In this document: positions 21,646-34,484 of the stretch, in pieces
Layout: each line of letters begins with the position of its first letter
Numbering within the stretch: the stretch's first letter is position 1
NCBI GenBank assembly: GCA_022385755.1
Contig: MU278388.1
Coordinates: 1 to 64,000, forward strand
Origin: Trametopsis cervina
Taxonomy: Eukaryota > Basidiomycota > Agaricomycetes > Polyporales > Irpicaceae
DNA length: 64,000 nt
Direction: 5' to 3'
Made by a program: the position numbers and the translations under genes
The notes under the pieces: generated by a model
The model's database searches: none
The model's input: the letters and a program-made list of their open reading frames with translations, nothing else
What the model was told of the DNA's origin: nothing

Positions 21646-22460
21646 GTTGCGATTCCTGAGGCCTCTATATATTTTAAAATATATGCAATACATTTAACAA
21701 TTGTTTCTGTTTACAAAGTAGCAACTTTTCTGCTTGTTCAAATTTGATTTAAGACTTTACAAGTCAATTTATAAACTGTGAAAAAAGGACTTCCCAATGT
21801 AGAAAATGTGTGCATGTGTAATATGATATTATAATTACAAACAGTTTTGTATCTTATTAAGTTCAATGCAAAACATCACCAAAACAATGGATATTAAGAG
21901 TGCAATGAGTTTAATAGTGCAAATGAAGATGCATAAATAGCTCTATAAACTGTACAAAATTTAATGTGACTTTTCCACAAATGCTTTATTTGACACTCTA
22001 CAGTCAATTTATTGACGATGGGAAAAACACTTCCAAATGTGGAAAACATCTGCTTAGCTAATCTGATGGCATTGTAATAAACGGTTTTGCTGTAGTTGCA
22101 TTATTGAGTTCAGAAAGTGCCAAATACTGCCAAAACATCGAAATTGCAAGCCATATTTCTGCATTTGGGCAAGTTTATTTCAGCCCTAGAGACTTCAATT
22201 TTTAAGCAATACTGTTAGTGTTGATACTAGCACAGTGTACTATATCATGGGTACCTTCTGGAGGGGTCAGATATGGGCGCTTAAATTGATAAGTACGCAA
22301 TTGCTTATCCAATAACAAATGCTACTTACCTCATTTACTTATTTGAGACAAATTATATTTTACTGGTTAACAATTAATTACTAACTTAATAGCAACTTCT
22401 ACTTACTTAGTAATGAATTTTTACTTTCTTTTTCATGATACATCTTTCTAGCAACAACTT
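21619..22460. repeat. Third, partial copy of the repeat unit
   Basis: After the insert, the unit resumes: GCGATTCCTGAGG (compare 16,673), two copies of the TTGCTGTAG...ATTATTRAG module at about 21,840 and 22,085, the ATCATGGGTACC block at 22,245, and a worn trace of the 21-bp minisatellite to about 22,460. From 22,460 to 22,805 I see no further structure. Confidence 0.75.
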
Positions 22461-22805
22461 TTGTTTATTTAGTGATACATGAGTACTTACTCATTAACAC
22501 GTGCTTCATACTGATACAGACTTGATTTTTACATCAGTATCTACATGACTTAATGGTTTACTAACTTTTGCTTTGTTCAGTCTCAAGGCTGCTGGTTTTA
22601 ACTCTGATTTAGTTCAGTTCAGTTGATTGACCTAAGCATGTTTTACATCTCACGTTGTGGTGTCCGAAGCACTAATCGACATGAGCTGAGGACGTTAGAA
22701 TGACACTGGCTTATTGGTTCTTTTTGAGGCTTATGTGTTTCAGCTAATAGAAAAAAAACACACAGCTGATGCAAAGTTTATGCTGATGTTAGTGGTAGAG
22801 TGTAG

Positions 22806-23010
22806 GTGATTGATGTTTTACTGTGTGTTATTTTTTTTTTTAAAATTTTACTTGTGTGTGGAAAGCAGAAAGTGTGTGTGTGTGTGTGGCTTGTGGTAGT
22901 GACAAGGTGTGTGGAAGGGGGGCGTGTGAGGGGGGCGTGTGAGGGGCATGTGAGGGCGTGGGCGTGCGCGGCGCGCGGGGCCCGAAAGAGGGGGCGAATG
23001 CGCTGGACGA
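22806..23010. repeat. GT microsatellite and GAGGGGCGTGT-rich low-complexity stretch
   Basis: A T-run, a (GT)n run near 22,876-22,888 and repeated GTGTGAGGGGGGCGTGTGAGG words lie immediately beyond the truncated end of the helicase gene. It separates the AT-rich repeat zone from the gene-rich region. Confidence 0.8.
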
Positions 23011-23773
23011 TAATTGATTAGGTCTGCCCTTTGCGCCATAGCCGGCCGATCAGCTGTCGATCTTCGAGAGCCGACCACAGGATGTCCTAAGTCGCGAATG
23101 TTTATGTTAGTATAATGCATATATTAATAAGATCGCGAACTTACGCCGATGACGAGAATATTGGCGCATTGCAAGTTGTAACCTGCGACGCCAATGCCGG
23201 ACATGAGGAGGATCGTCGGCGACGTGGCCATGCGGAAGGCTCTGACAGCTGCTGCTCGTCGCTTGAGCGGCATGGTTCCGTGCAACTCGAGTATGGGCAG
23301 GTGGAAGAGATCGCGCAGAATCTAGAACAAGTAAGTATAGATTCAGTAGAGATAGATTGAACTCACCGCCAACAGGAACGTGTTGTGTGATGGGAACATC
23401 ACGTACAAGACGATCTTGTCGGGCGTCGATGACGGTGCATCCTTCGCCACGTAGTCAGCCTGCGGCACGAGCATGTCCGCAGTGGCGGGGCCCGTATGCT
23501 CGGGGAGGACGAGAGGAGGACGACCAGACTGCTCCGTGTGATACTGGAGAATCCGAATGATGATGTCCAGCTTTGTCGACCGATGTGCGCCCCATTTCTC
23601 AACCGTCGTCGGCTGAACCCACGTGTCCTCGATCACGTCGTCGTCGTCGTCGTCATGACCGGACCGGGCGGATAGGCTGAGGTGCGGATGTAAGCTTGCC
23701 TTCCTCGAGGCCAGAAAGAAATCCTAGTAAAGACAGTCAGCTCTGAACGACTCGTATGCGCCATGCAGACATG

Positions 23774-23860
23774 CTCGCCAGTGGCGACCTCGCGCACACG
23801 AGCACCGTCTGGTCCGTTGCTCAGTCAGGTCCCACTGTGCGGCTCGTCGCCACTGGCGAG
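23774..23860. repeat. Inverted pair of the same palindrome in another helicase intron
   Basis: CTCGCCAGTGGCGAC (23,774) and its reverse complement GTCGCCACTGGCGAG (23,846) form an inverted repeat with a 57-base loop inside the intron between the WEKVREA and DFFLASRKASLH exons. The arms could base-pair into a hairpin. Confidence 0.8.
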
Positions 23861-24902
23861 TGCCTCACGCACCTTCTCCCATGCCTTCTTCTCCACTGCG
23901 CAGGCGTGAAGGGCATCACCCGCCACCAACTGCAGTACCTCACTCTCATACTCCGTGAGGTTCAGCACAAGCTCGTGCTCGAGGTAGTCGAGCATCACCC
24001 AGAGCGTCTTACCCTCGTTGTCGACGGACTTGAGCGTGCGCTTGAAAACATGCCCCCTCCAGGCATCCTGCACGCCCAACAGAAGCTCCAGCGACGCGAC
24101 CGTCGATCGCGCGCGGTCCTCCTCAACACGGTCGGCGGCCTTGGTCAAGAGCTCGGCACTGGTTGACTTGCGATCCTTGCGCTTCTTCAACGCGTTGGTG
24201 TCCGCCCGTGAACCCGTCGCATGCTTGTTGCTTGCCTGCCTGATGTCGTCCATGTCGTCATATGCTTCGAGGCCCATGATCCGGCCCAGCATCATGAAGT
24301 TCTGCACATGAAGCTGTTATTACAGCCTCAGTCTGTTAGATGTAATTAACTCACCACGACGTTAGTGATGACCGGTGTAGCGGTCATGAGGATGCGCCCC
24401 GTCGTCTGCTTCATTAAGGACGTGAGCATCATGCTCTGGTCCCCGACGGTGCGATAGGCGTGGGCCTCGTCGACGATAATCACGCCCGGCCGTTGACCCT
24501 CTCCCCAGAGTGTCCGCTCAATTAGCGGTGCCCTCCGATTAAAGAGGTTGCCCTCAAAGAGCTGCTTGCCGTCATCTTTCAAAGCCTGTAATTTTGTTAG
24601 CCTGGTAAATTCACACTAGCTCTGCACTTACCGGTCCTGTCACGAGGATGACGATCCTGTAGGGCTTCCCTTTTTTGTACCAGGCGCTCTCGCGATACAC
24701 GTTGGCCCATATCCCCTCGTGTGCTTTCCAGGAGTTTGTGTACTGGATGATGTCGATGTGGCCGTGCTCGACGAACCGTCAGAACTCATGCTCCCACTGA
24801 TTTATCAGCGTGTTGGGGCAGAGGATGATGTTGGGCCCATCAGGTAATGGCTCCTTGTGCTCAGCCGCTACAAACCTTGTCAGCAGCTCGCTTCATAGAA
24901 CA

Positions 24903-25145
24903 CTCGCCACTGGCGAGCACGCAGCAGGTGGGACGTGAGACGGCCACCGGCCATGCGATAGGGGTGCGCGCTCACTCGCCACTGGCGAGCATACAGCAGG
25001 TGGGACGTTGAGACGGCCACCGGGCGTGCGATGTGGGTGCGTGCTCGCTCGCCACTGGCGAGCATGCAGCAGGTGGGGCGTTGAGACGGCCACCAGCCAT
25101 GCGATAGGGGTGCGCGCTCACTCGCCACTGGCGAGCAGGCAGTGG
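24903..25145. repeat. 73-bp tandem array headed by a 15-bp palindrome, in a helicase intron
   Basis: CTCGCCACTGGCGAG occurs at 24,903, 24,975, 25,048 and 25,121, spacing 72-73 bp, with CAGCAGGTGGG and GACGGCCACC in each unit. The array lies inside the intron whose donor is at about 25,236 and acceptor at about 24,870. A variant palindrome CTCGCCCGTGGCGAG is at 25,192. Confidence 0.9.
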
Positions 25146-26513
25146 GCGCAACGGCACTGCCCCACGCCCGCGTTACTCGTCTAGCTGCTCCCTCGCCCGT
25201 GGCGAGTACGTCAGTGACTGGGCGAAAGACTCACCTATGCTTCCCTCTGGGTAGCGCTGGAACTGCGCGAAATGCTCCTTCAAATAAATCCGCACCATGA
25301 TCGTCGCAATCGCCTGGAGCGTTTTTCCGAGGCCAACTTCGTCCAAGTTGGCGACTGGCTTCTGCTCGACGATGTGAGTCGACATCTTCACGACACCCAC
25401 CAGCTGATGCCAGAAGAGGGAAACGGGGCAGGTGTCGGGGTCGGTTTTGAGCCACTCGGCCCAGTCGGAATCCCAGCTGGTATGCTCGCCGTCCTGGTCG
25501 TACACTTCGGCCAAGCTGGGAATTCGGTTCCCACGCACACCGAGAGCAGCGTACAGCTCCTCCGGTGTACTCTTCGCGTACTGCTTGAGCTCCTCCTCGA
25601 GGTTCCACGACTCCAACTCCACCAAACCCGGCGCGAGATCGACAGGTTTGAGGTCCTTCCCGCTCTCGTCCTCGAGAAATTGCCGAATTGAATGCTCCAG
25701 TTCGGTCACACGTTTCTCCTCGACGAGGCGACGAATGGCATCGCGCAGCGGTTTTGGGAGAGCTACAATTCAATGAGACTAGTGCACACAGTTAGCATTA
25801 CATGACCTACCAGCATGCTCCTTCTCGCCATTGATGATCCTTGTCATCTCTCGAACTCGCTCCTCGTGAACGCGTACCGACTCAACGTCCTCCGCCTGAT
25901 TGAACAATCTGCGAATTTCGCAGATTTCGCGCGCTTTCTGCACATACTGCACGCCCGACTGCAGCACATTTCTACCTTCCTCGACGTCTGGAAGACACTG
26001 CAAGTCCTAATCATGTGCTGAGCAAATCCTTACTTACCCTTCAGCAGGTTTTTCATACGCGTCTCTGCCTTCCCCAACTTCTTCAGCTGAGCCTTCACTC
26101 TGGACTTCTGCGACGCCCAGCTCAGAGCTCCAAGATACTTCGCGAACTGTCGCGCCACCGCCGGGATGATCAGCCCGTTCCTGGCTTCGGGCCAGAAGTG
26201 CTTCGTGATCTCGTTCTCGAACGCAGCGCCCACGTCCCCAACGTCGAGATCGTCAACCTGAGCTGTAGTAAGTATTCATAGCACAGTATTCACGCATGAC
26301 TTACTTTGCGGTGGCCCGCCTCCTTCAGGACGTGGTAAATGTCCCCGCCCAACTCCTCCACTAACTCCTGCAGGCGTTGGGGCAGTTTCCATTCGGGGGC
26401 GTATGCATCATACCATCGCTCGTATAACCCGAGAATCAAAACGCTTCGCAGGCTCCGTCTTTTCCCAAATTCATCTGTAAGCGAAGGCTGAGGCCTTAGG
26501 AAGCGTGCACGAG

Positions 26514-27465
26514 TGGCCGCTATTAGCGGCCGCCTGCACAGCTGGACTGCATAAGCTGCAAGCACCATGTGGTCATAGCACAGGCACAGCCGCCAGTGGC
26601 AAGTTGACCAGCCTGACCAGCATGCTATAGAGGGCTGGCCTGCACCAAGGCTCACCACTGGCGAGGCCTCTGCTGCTAGCCCCACTCGGCTAGCGTCTGC
26701 GTGTCCCCACGTCGCCCGTTGACCGTCAAAGAGTACGACCACTGGAAGCTGGTTGCAGCTACCTCAATCGATAACCTACATGAGAACCTAGATCGGGCAA
26801 AGTGTGAGACTAGTGCGACACGAACATATTATTAGCAGTTATATTATCTGGAGGCGACGCAGCTAACCTGTGAAGGACAGACGAGGGTAGGGCACGAAGC
26901 AGTAGGGCGGATGGCGATGGTTTGCGCTCTCGAGATGGAAGTCGAAGGACGATGGTGGTTCTTGACGGACTAGATCGCATTACTTGCATGGTGATTAATC
27001 CTGAGGATATGGCCTAACGCGTGTCTGTGTCCCAGGGAATGACGACAACTCTGTGCTACACAGATGCTTATATGCTGTATGGTGCAAAATATCTGAGACG
27101 TACGTTCGATTCCGCCCTACATGGAAACAATCAGTGCAATCTTCAAATTCGTACCGCAGACGCACCCCGAGCCCCATTATGAGCGATGGCAACCTCATTC
27201 TGAATTTGACGGGCGCGAAACAAATTTCCTGGAACTGCAACAACATGTGCTGACAGTCGGACAGGAGAGCTAGGAACACCGCGAAGGGACCCATCCCACC
27301 CCAAAGTGAGCGTTGGGAGGTCCAGGTTGCTAGAGGGCTCGCTAGCGGCGAGCAGTGGCGGGGCCTCAGGTGTTCCATTGAGGCAGCGTGACTACCACGA
27401 AGTACCATGTTGTTGCACCGTACCCAGCATGCATGAGAGGTCGCGAATGGCCGCCACCAGCGGCC
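26514..27465. repeat. Dispersed GGCCGC-type palindromes
   Basis: GGCCGCTATTAGCGGCC (26,514-26,530) lies in a helicase intron. GGCCGCCACCAGCGGCC (27,449-27,465) lies in the gap between the helicase and SEC23. Nearby are GCCGCCAGTGGC (26,588) and CTCACCACTGGCGAG (about 26,652), related to the intron palindrome. Between 26,990 and 27,821 there is a minus-strand stop-free frame (27,507-26,995) with no recognisable domain; I do not call a gene there. Confidence 0.5.
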
Positions 27466-27802
27466 GTCCACACATGCAGTGCTGCGTTGCATGCAAGCGC
27501 CATTCAAGGGCAGCGTAGGTGCGGCCGCTACCAGAGGCCTGTCTTTCCCTGACGTCCGCAGGTGAAGTACGAAGAGAGTCCGTTAGTGTAAGGACTGTAC
27601 AGCGAGGAACATAGAGTTAGACGAACTTGGAAACAGGTGAACCAGGTCATTCGTTGCCGCGTAATCTGGTATTGGCCGGAAGAAAACATATGACTTGTGT
27701 TGGCTCAGTGAAACGCGCTTCAAGACCGCTACTTGCTAATCGCAGAGGTGTGCACAATAACATCGATAGCTGCTTTTTAATCACGAACATACATAGTGTC
27801 TA

Positions 27803-30514
<2,712 letters not shown>

Positions 30515-31529
30515 CTCGTGCGTGCTGTTTTAGAGTATCCGCTAGCGTGACGATGATATTCAAGGTGAGGGTTGGAGCGAGCGCAAGTGTATGCGTGTAT
30601 GGCAGTTGATGGCGCGTATGTCCACGTCACTCTCAGTGAGCTGGAGGTCGTGGTTGAATGGAACGCGCGCGTTGGCAACTAGCAAAGGTGGACACGTTGA
30701 CAAAGAGGCGACTGGTGTCAATAGCGGCGAGCAGAAAGGTCGTAGAGGTCGTAAGGCAAGGGTCGAAAGCTCAGAGTGATTCGGACCTGCCACGTGAGAG
30801 GCGCTGTTCTGCCTGATTTGGAAGGTGAGCTTCAGAACACAACTTGCGCAGGGCGGCATCGACAGTCCCCGACGGTCTGCCTGTTTTCTTGGCAGGAGCA
30901 TTGAGCAGCGATTGAATATCCAGGTGAGATTAATGCATGCGTTCTACGTTGGTTTCATGAGCTGAACGCATGTATCCTAGACCCTACTATTATGCCCGCC
31001 CGCCCGCTGCTGCCTCCCGACGCATGCCTGGGATAGCGGCGCACGTGCTGGGAAAGCGGCGGGACAAGCTGTGAGCACGCTCTAGCGGCGGTCGCGGCCA
31101 CGTGCTATCGAGCGGTGGTGATGGTATGCGCCGCTCGCGTGGGTGTTGCCGGATGAGGGAAGGAAGCACGATAGAGTGCTGTGGCTGTCGACGTCGATGC
31201 AGCGAGGCCATTGAAATATAAGGTTCGGAATGGTGCGATGGCAGATCTCATCCTTACTCGCGCGCTTCCCTCCGTTCTCCTTCTCCCCCACAATGCACGT
31301 ATTCGGGCCCGTATTCGCACAAACATCCTCTCCCTCCCCTCAACCAGTCCCCCTTCCCCCTCCTTCCCTCCCGCCACCACCACCAACGTCCGCTTCTCCT
31401 AGATAGACGTGGGCCACCGCGTCCCTCCTGCCCCGTCAACGACGGCGCATACGCTCCTTACGCACCAACGGTCTCGCCTTTCAAATACACACCGCGAAAA
31501 CCGCGCAATTAATCATCTAAGCGACGCTC
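30515..31529. other. Intergenic region between divergent genes (about 1 kb)
   Basis: Separates SEC23 (minus) and the membrane-protein gene (plus) and should hold both promoters. Pyrimidine-rich stretches (CTCCCTCCCC, 31,320-31,390) precede the plus-strand gene. Stop-free frames on both strands lack domain character. No TATA box stands out. Confidence 0.5.
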
Positions 31530-33310
31530 ATGGCCCACTCTCTAGAGACCGCGGTTCGTGCAGAGCTCATCGGCACGTTCATCGAGATACTTGCATACGG
31601 TATGTCGCAAGACTCCCTGATGATCGTTTCAATTCTGACCCGCCGAAGGTGTCTATTTTGTCGTCTTTTGTAAATGCCTCCAAGTCCTCCATGTGAAGTA
31701 CACCGAAGGCAGGCCTACTGCGGTCCTCGCCTGCACTGCGCTCCTTATTTTCGTGCTTGTAACAATCGTACGCTCAAGTTTGTCCCCGTCTCGGATCATC
31801 CAACTCATCCTTCCACAGCACTTTATCATGGACATACTCCGTTGTCTCAATGCTTTTACCACTCATCTCGACATCCCAAATTACGCCGCTGTGTATTATA
31901 CTATTGTACGCCGCGACCTTGACCTCGTTAAGAGTGGCGCATACATAGCTATGACGATCGTCAGCGACAGCTTGATTGTGAGTCTGATCTTTCCGGTTTA
32001 TCTTGATACTCAGTTTCCCATACCAGGGCTATCGTACCTACATCGTCTGGGCTCGCAGCATGTTTCTGGCAGTTTTTCTAGCTTTGCTTATCGTCGCCGA
32101 CGTCGGTAAGCTTCCTGATTCACTACCGATACAGAAGCTCGTTGATTTGGTACACGCAAAGCTCTCGGCACATATGCAGTCTACCTCCTCGCGGCGACGC
32201 GTCCAGGTGACGATGCCCTGTCCGGACGCGTGACAGAACGAGTCAAGTGGTTTTACGTGGTGACATTGGTCGTCAATCTCCTCTGTACAGGTGCGGCCTA
32301 TTCCTTCTCCCTCTTGCAGCCCATCTTATGCCCGGACAGTCCTCATTGCGCTTAAGATATGGCGGGTACAACATGAGGTCGACAGATATTCCCCCGCTGT
32401 CTCTGCCCTCCGGAATGGTGGATCGTCAAAAAATGGTGGCCGCGGAGGCCTATTCCGGGTGAGGAACTGGATGCCGGGTGATCGGTTGATCCTGGTCGTG
32501 GTTGAATCCGGTAGCTGATTTCCTTGACTACACACGCGATTTACTCACCATCAATGCAGCTGCGATATATTCTCTCTTATTAATTATCATGATTGTAATG
32601 AGCGTGTTGGGCGCACCCGCGATGCTAGCTATGCTGAACCTGGTCAGTCCTGCAGACCTGTCTTATTCATTTATCTGACCGAACCTCTCAGATTGCGCCT
32701 ATAATCGTATGCATCGTTTCACCTCCCACGCTCGTTGTGATACAAGCTGACCATACAAAAGGGGATTGTATTCTCCATGATCATAATTCGAGTATCCATC
32801 GACCGTACTCGCTGGGAAAGCCTCAAGATCTCAACCCACCTCAACTTTGTCATGTCATCTGCGTCCCAAAGTCGTCCTCGATCCCGGAATCGCCTTCGTC
32901 GAACGTCGCAAAATAAGGACGCCCAGCACGTAGCGCCGTCCGACGATACGAAGGCCTCTATGCCAGACGTCCAATGCAGTATAGCCATGCCAGGGCTCGG
33001 ATTTCATACGAGTAAGGACGACAGCACGCTCGATCAGTCGTCAGGCACCATTACAACCTCCGAGAAGATGACCTTGCCATCTATCGCGTTCAACATGAAC
33101 TCAGACGCCCCCGGTAGCTCAATGGAGGACTTGGCGACTACCATGGGACATGTAACGGTGGCATCTTATGCCTACCCCAACTTTTCAAGACGGGGGTCTG
33201 ATGCGGGCGTGGAAGGATTAGGAGTAGGGTACAGTGGGGAAGTAGGAAGTATGTTCAGCGTGTCTGCGGGAGGACGCAGTTTGCCGGAGAGCTTTGTTTG
33301 TGCTATATGA
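31530..33310 (+). CDS. Basidiomycete multi-span membrane protein (about seven helices)
   Basis: ATG at 31,530 (MAHSLETAVRAELIGTFIEI). Short GT-AG introns separate exons encoding successive hydrophobic helices: VYFVVFCKCLQVL, VLACTALLIFVLVTI, an extracellular-type segment with HFIMDILRCLNAF, SGAYIAMTIVSDSLI, YRTYIVWARSMFLAVFLALLIVA, VKWFYVVTLVVNLLCT, and IYSLLLIIMIVMSVLGAP with GIVFSMIIIRVSIDRTRWES. A long polar, Ser-rich cytosolic tail ends at 33,310. This layout is common in families of receptor-like or orphan membrane proteins expanded in Agaricomycetes; the function is unknown. The exon joins are my proposal. Confidence 0.75.
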
Positions 33311-33839
33311 CTCGGAGCTGAGGTGTGTTTCGAGTCTTATTCAATTTCTCAGCGGTGTTGTTCTTGGTAGTTTTGACCGCTTTTGTGTTGCCATTGGGAG
33401 GCTTAGGTGGCGAGCTCGTTTCGTAGACCTCCTGTCCGTTCATTCCTTGCCAGATTGACCAGCGTTTGGTGTTGGCTGTGATGTGTACGAGTATTGCATT
33501 TCATTCGCTTACGTATAATCGTTCGCTCCCGTTCGTTGCCAGTGTTTTTCTTCCCTTCTATCGAGGACCATGTTGCTCAAGCTTTGTGTACTTGTAGTTC
33601 CCGGGTACGACAATTCTAAAACGTTCAGCATCTCGCACAGCGCATGCCAATGCATCACTCAGCCGGATATTGCGTACGACCATCTGTTCTGCAATAACGA
33701 CTGTAAGAGACTGTAGACGCGAGCAGATGATCATTGTCACGCTGCCCGTTAGATCATAAAGACCCTCAATACTATCATGATGCAATAGAAGATACGCACC
33801 GCCTAGTCTCTGAACGAAGTATTTGAGCTATACTAGGTT
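33311..33839. other. Intergenic region
   Basis: Downstream of the membrane-protein gene. A T-rich stretch follows the stop. A 75-codon minus-strand frame at 33,558-33,785 shows no known domain. Nothing else is supported. Confidence 0.4.
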
Positions 33840-34190
33840 CCCTGATTTGGGCACACATGATTGGTCAGCGCCACTGTGGGCTGGAGCGTTTCTGCCTCTG
33901 CGCTCTGCGCTCTTCAATCATTCCACGGTACGCCAACGACTTGCAATATATATTTTAAACTCTACTCTGAAACAATACTTTATTCGTCCCAGCCACCTCT
34001 TGTTCTTATTTTCTATGCCTATGCTCTGAGCATATCCGCAACCGGGATCGATCTTGTAGAAGGTCGCTGCTGCTGTGCTATTGTGTATGATAGATGGAGT
34101 GGCGCATTGACCAGGTTATGCAGATACCCTCGAATGTTCTTCTAACGTCAGAGATGCATCAGTTTATTCGCGAGAAAGTGTATATATTAC
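33840..34190 (+). repeat. Duplicated block, inverted partner at 40,210-40,560
   Basis: The block runs from CTGCGCTCTTCAAT through CGGTACGCCA, AGCCACNTCTTGTTCTTA, GCCTATGCTCTGAGCATATC, GATCGATC and ATGCATCAGTTTATTCGCGA. The same landmarks occur in reverse complement at 40,560 down to 40,210. Both copies share a short open frame beginning MQIPSN(V/F)LL and MHQFIREKVY; homology stops just after that. Confidence 0.8.
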
Positions 34191-34484
34191 GGCTTGAAAT
34201 TTGAGGATATGGATTGAAAGACAGTACGGTCGTCGATGACCAGCGATGATCCCGTAGCTTAATATGCCCCTTTCACCAGGAGATCATGAAAAGCGGTGGC
34301 TTGTACTATGTGAAGTACATCGAAGCAGTAGGAGCCTGCATGTCCAGATTTCAAAGGAATTCATCCTCAAGGTTGTCACGTGAAGTACCGTATGGTCGTT
34401 TCGGCGAGCTCCGCCAGCTGCTCCGCCACTGCGCTCAAGTGCGTACATGTCATACAGTAACGTGTCTGAATCCTGAACTCACTT

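Larger units (their letters stand above)
23018..26989 (-). pseudogene. SNF2-family helicase gene, one nonsense codon and truncated after motif VI
   Basis: An ATP-driven DNA translocase of the SNF2 type, presumably nuclear. The ATG at 26,989 is tentative. Collinear exons joined by GT-AG introns give N-terminal helical segments (26,473-25,790), motif I LDEVGLGKTLQA (about 25,340), motif II VDEAH and motif III MTATP (24,350-24,590), the block to WEKVREA (about 23,870), KWGAHRSTKLDIIIRIL, motif V LLMSGIGVAGYNLQCANILV and motif VI QLIGRLWRKGQ. A TGA at 24,779-24,781 replaces an expected tryptophan (EHEF-stop-RFVEHG). The frame stops at 23,018, two codons after motif VI, where relatives go on. Otherwise the exons are well kept. 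Either a recent pseudogene or an allele with a sequencing error. Confidence 0.75.

Noticed and set aside
24903..25145. CRISPR array
   Set aside because: Repeats are 73-bp tandem copies with near-identical spacers, in an intron of a eukaryotic gene.
26995..27507. 170-codon minus-strand frame upstream of the SNF2 gene
   Set aside because: No recognisable domain, overlaps dispersed palindromes, and I could not join it to the helicase exons.
30560..30901. 113-codon minus-strand frame upstream of SEC23
   Set aside because: Lies in the SEC23 leader/promoter region, low complexity, no domain.
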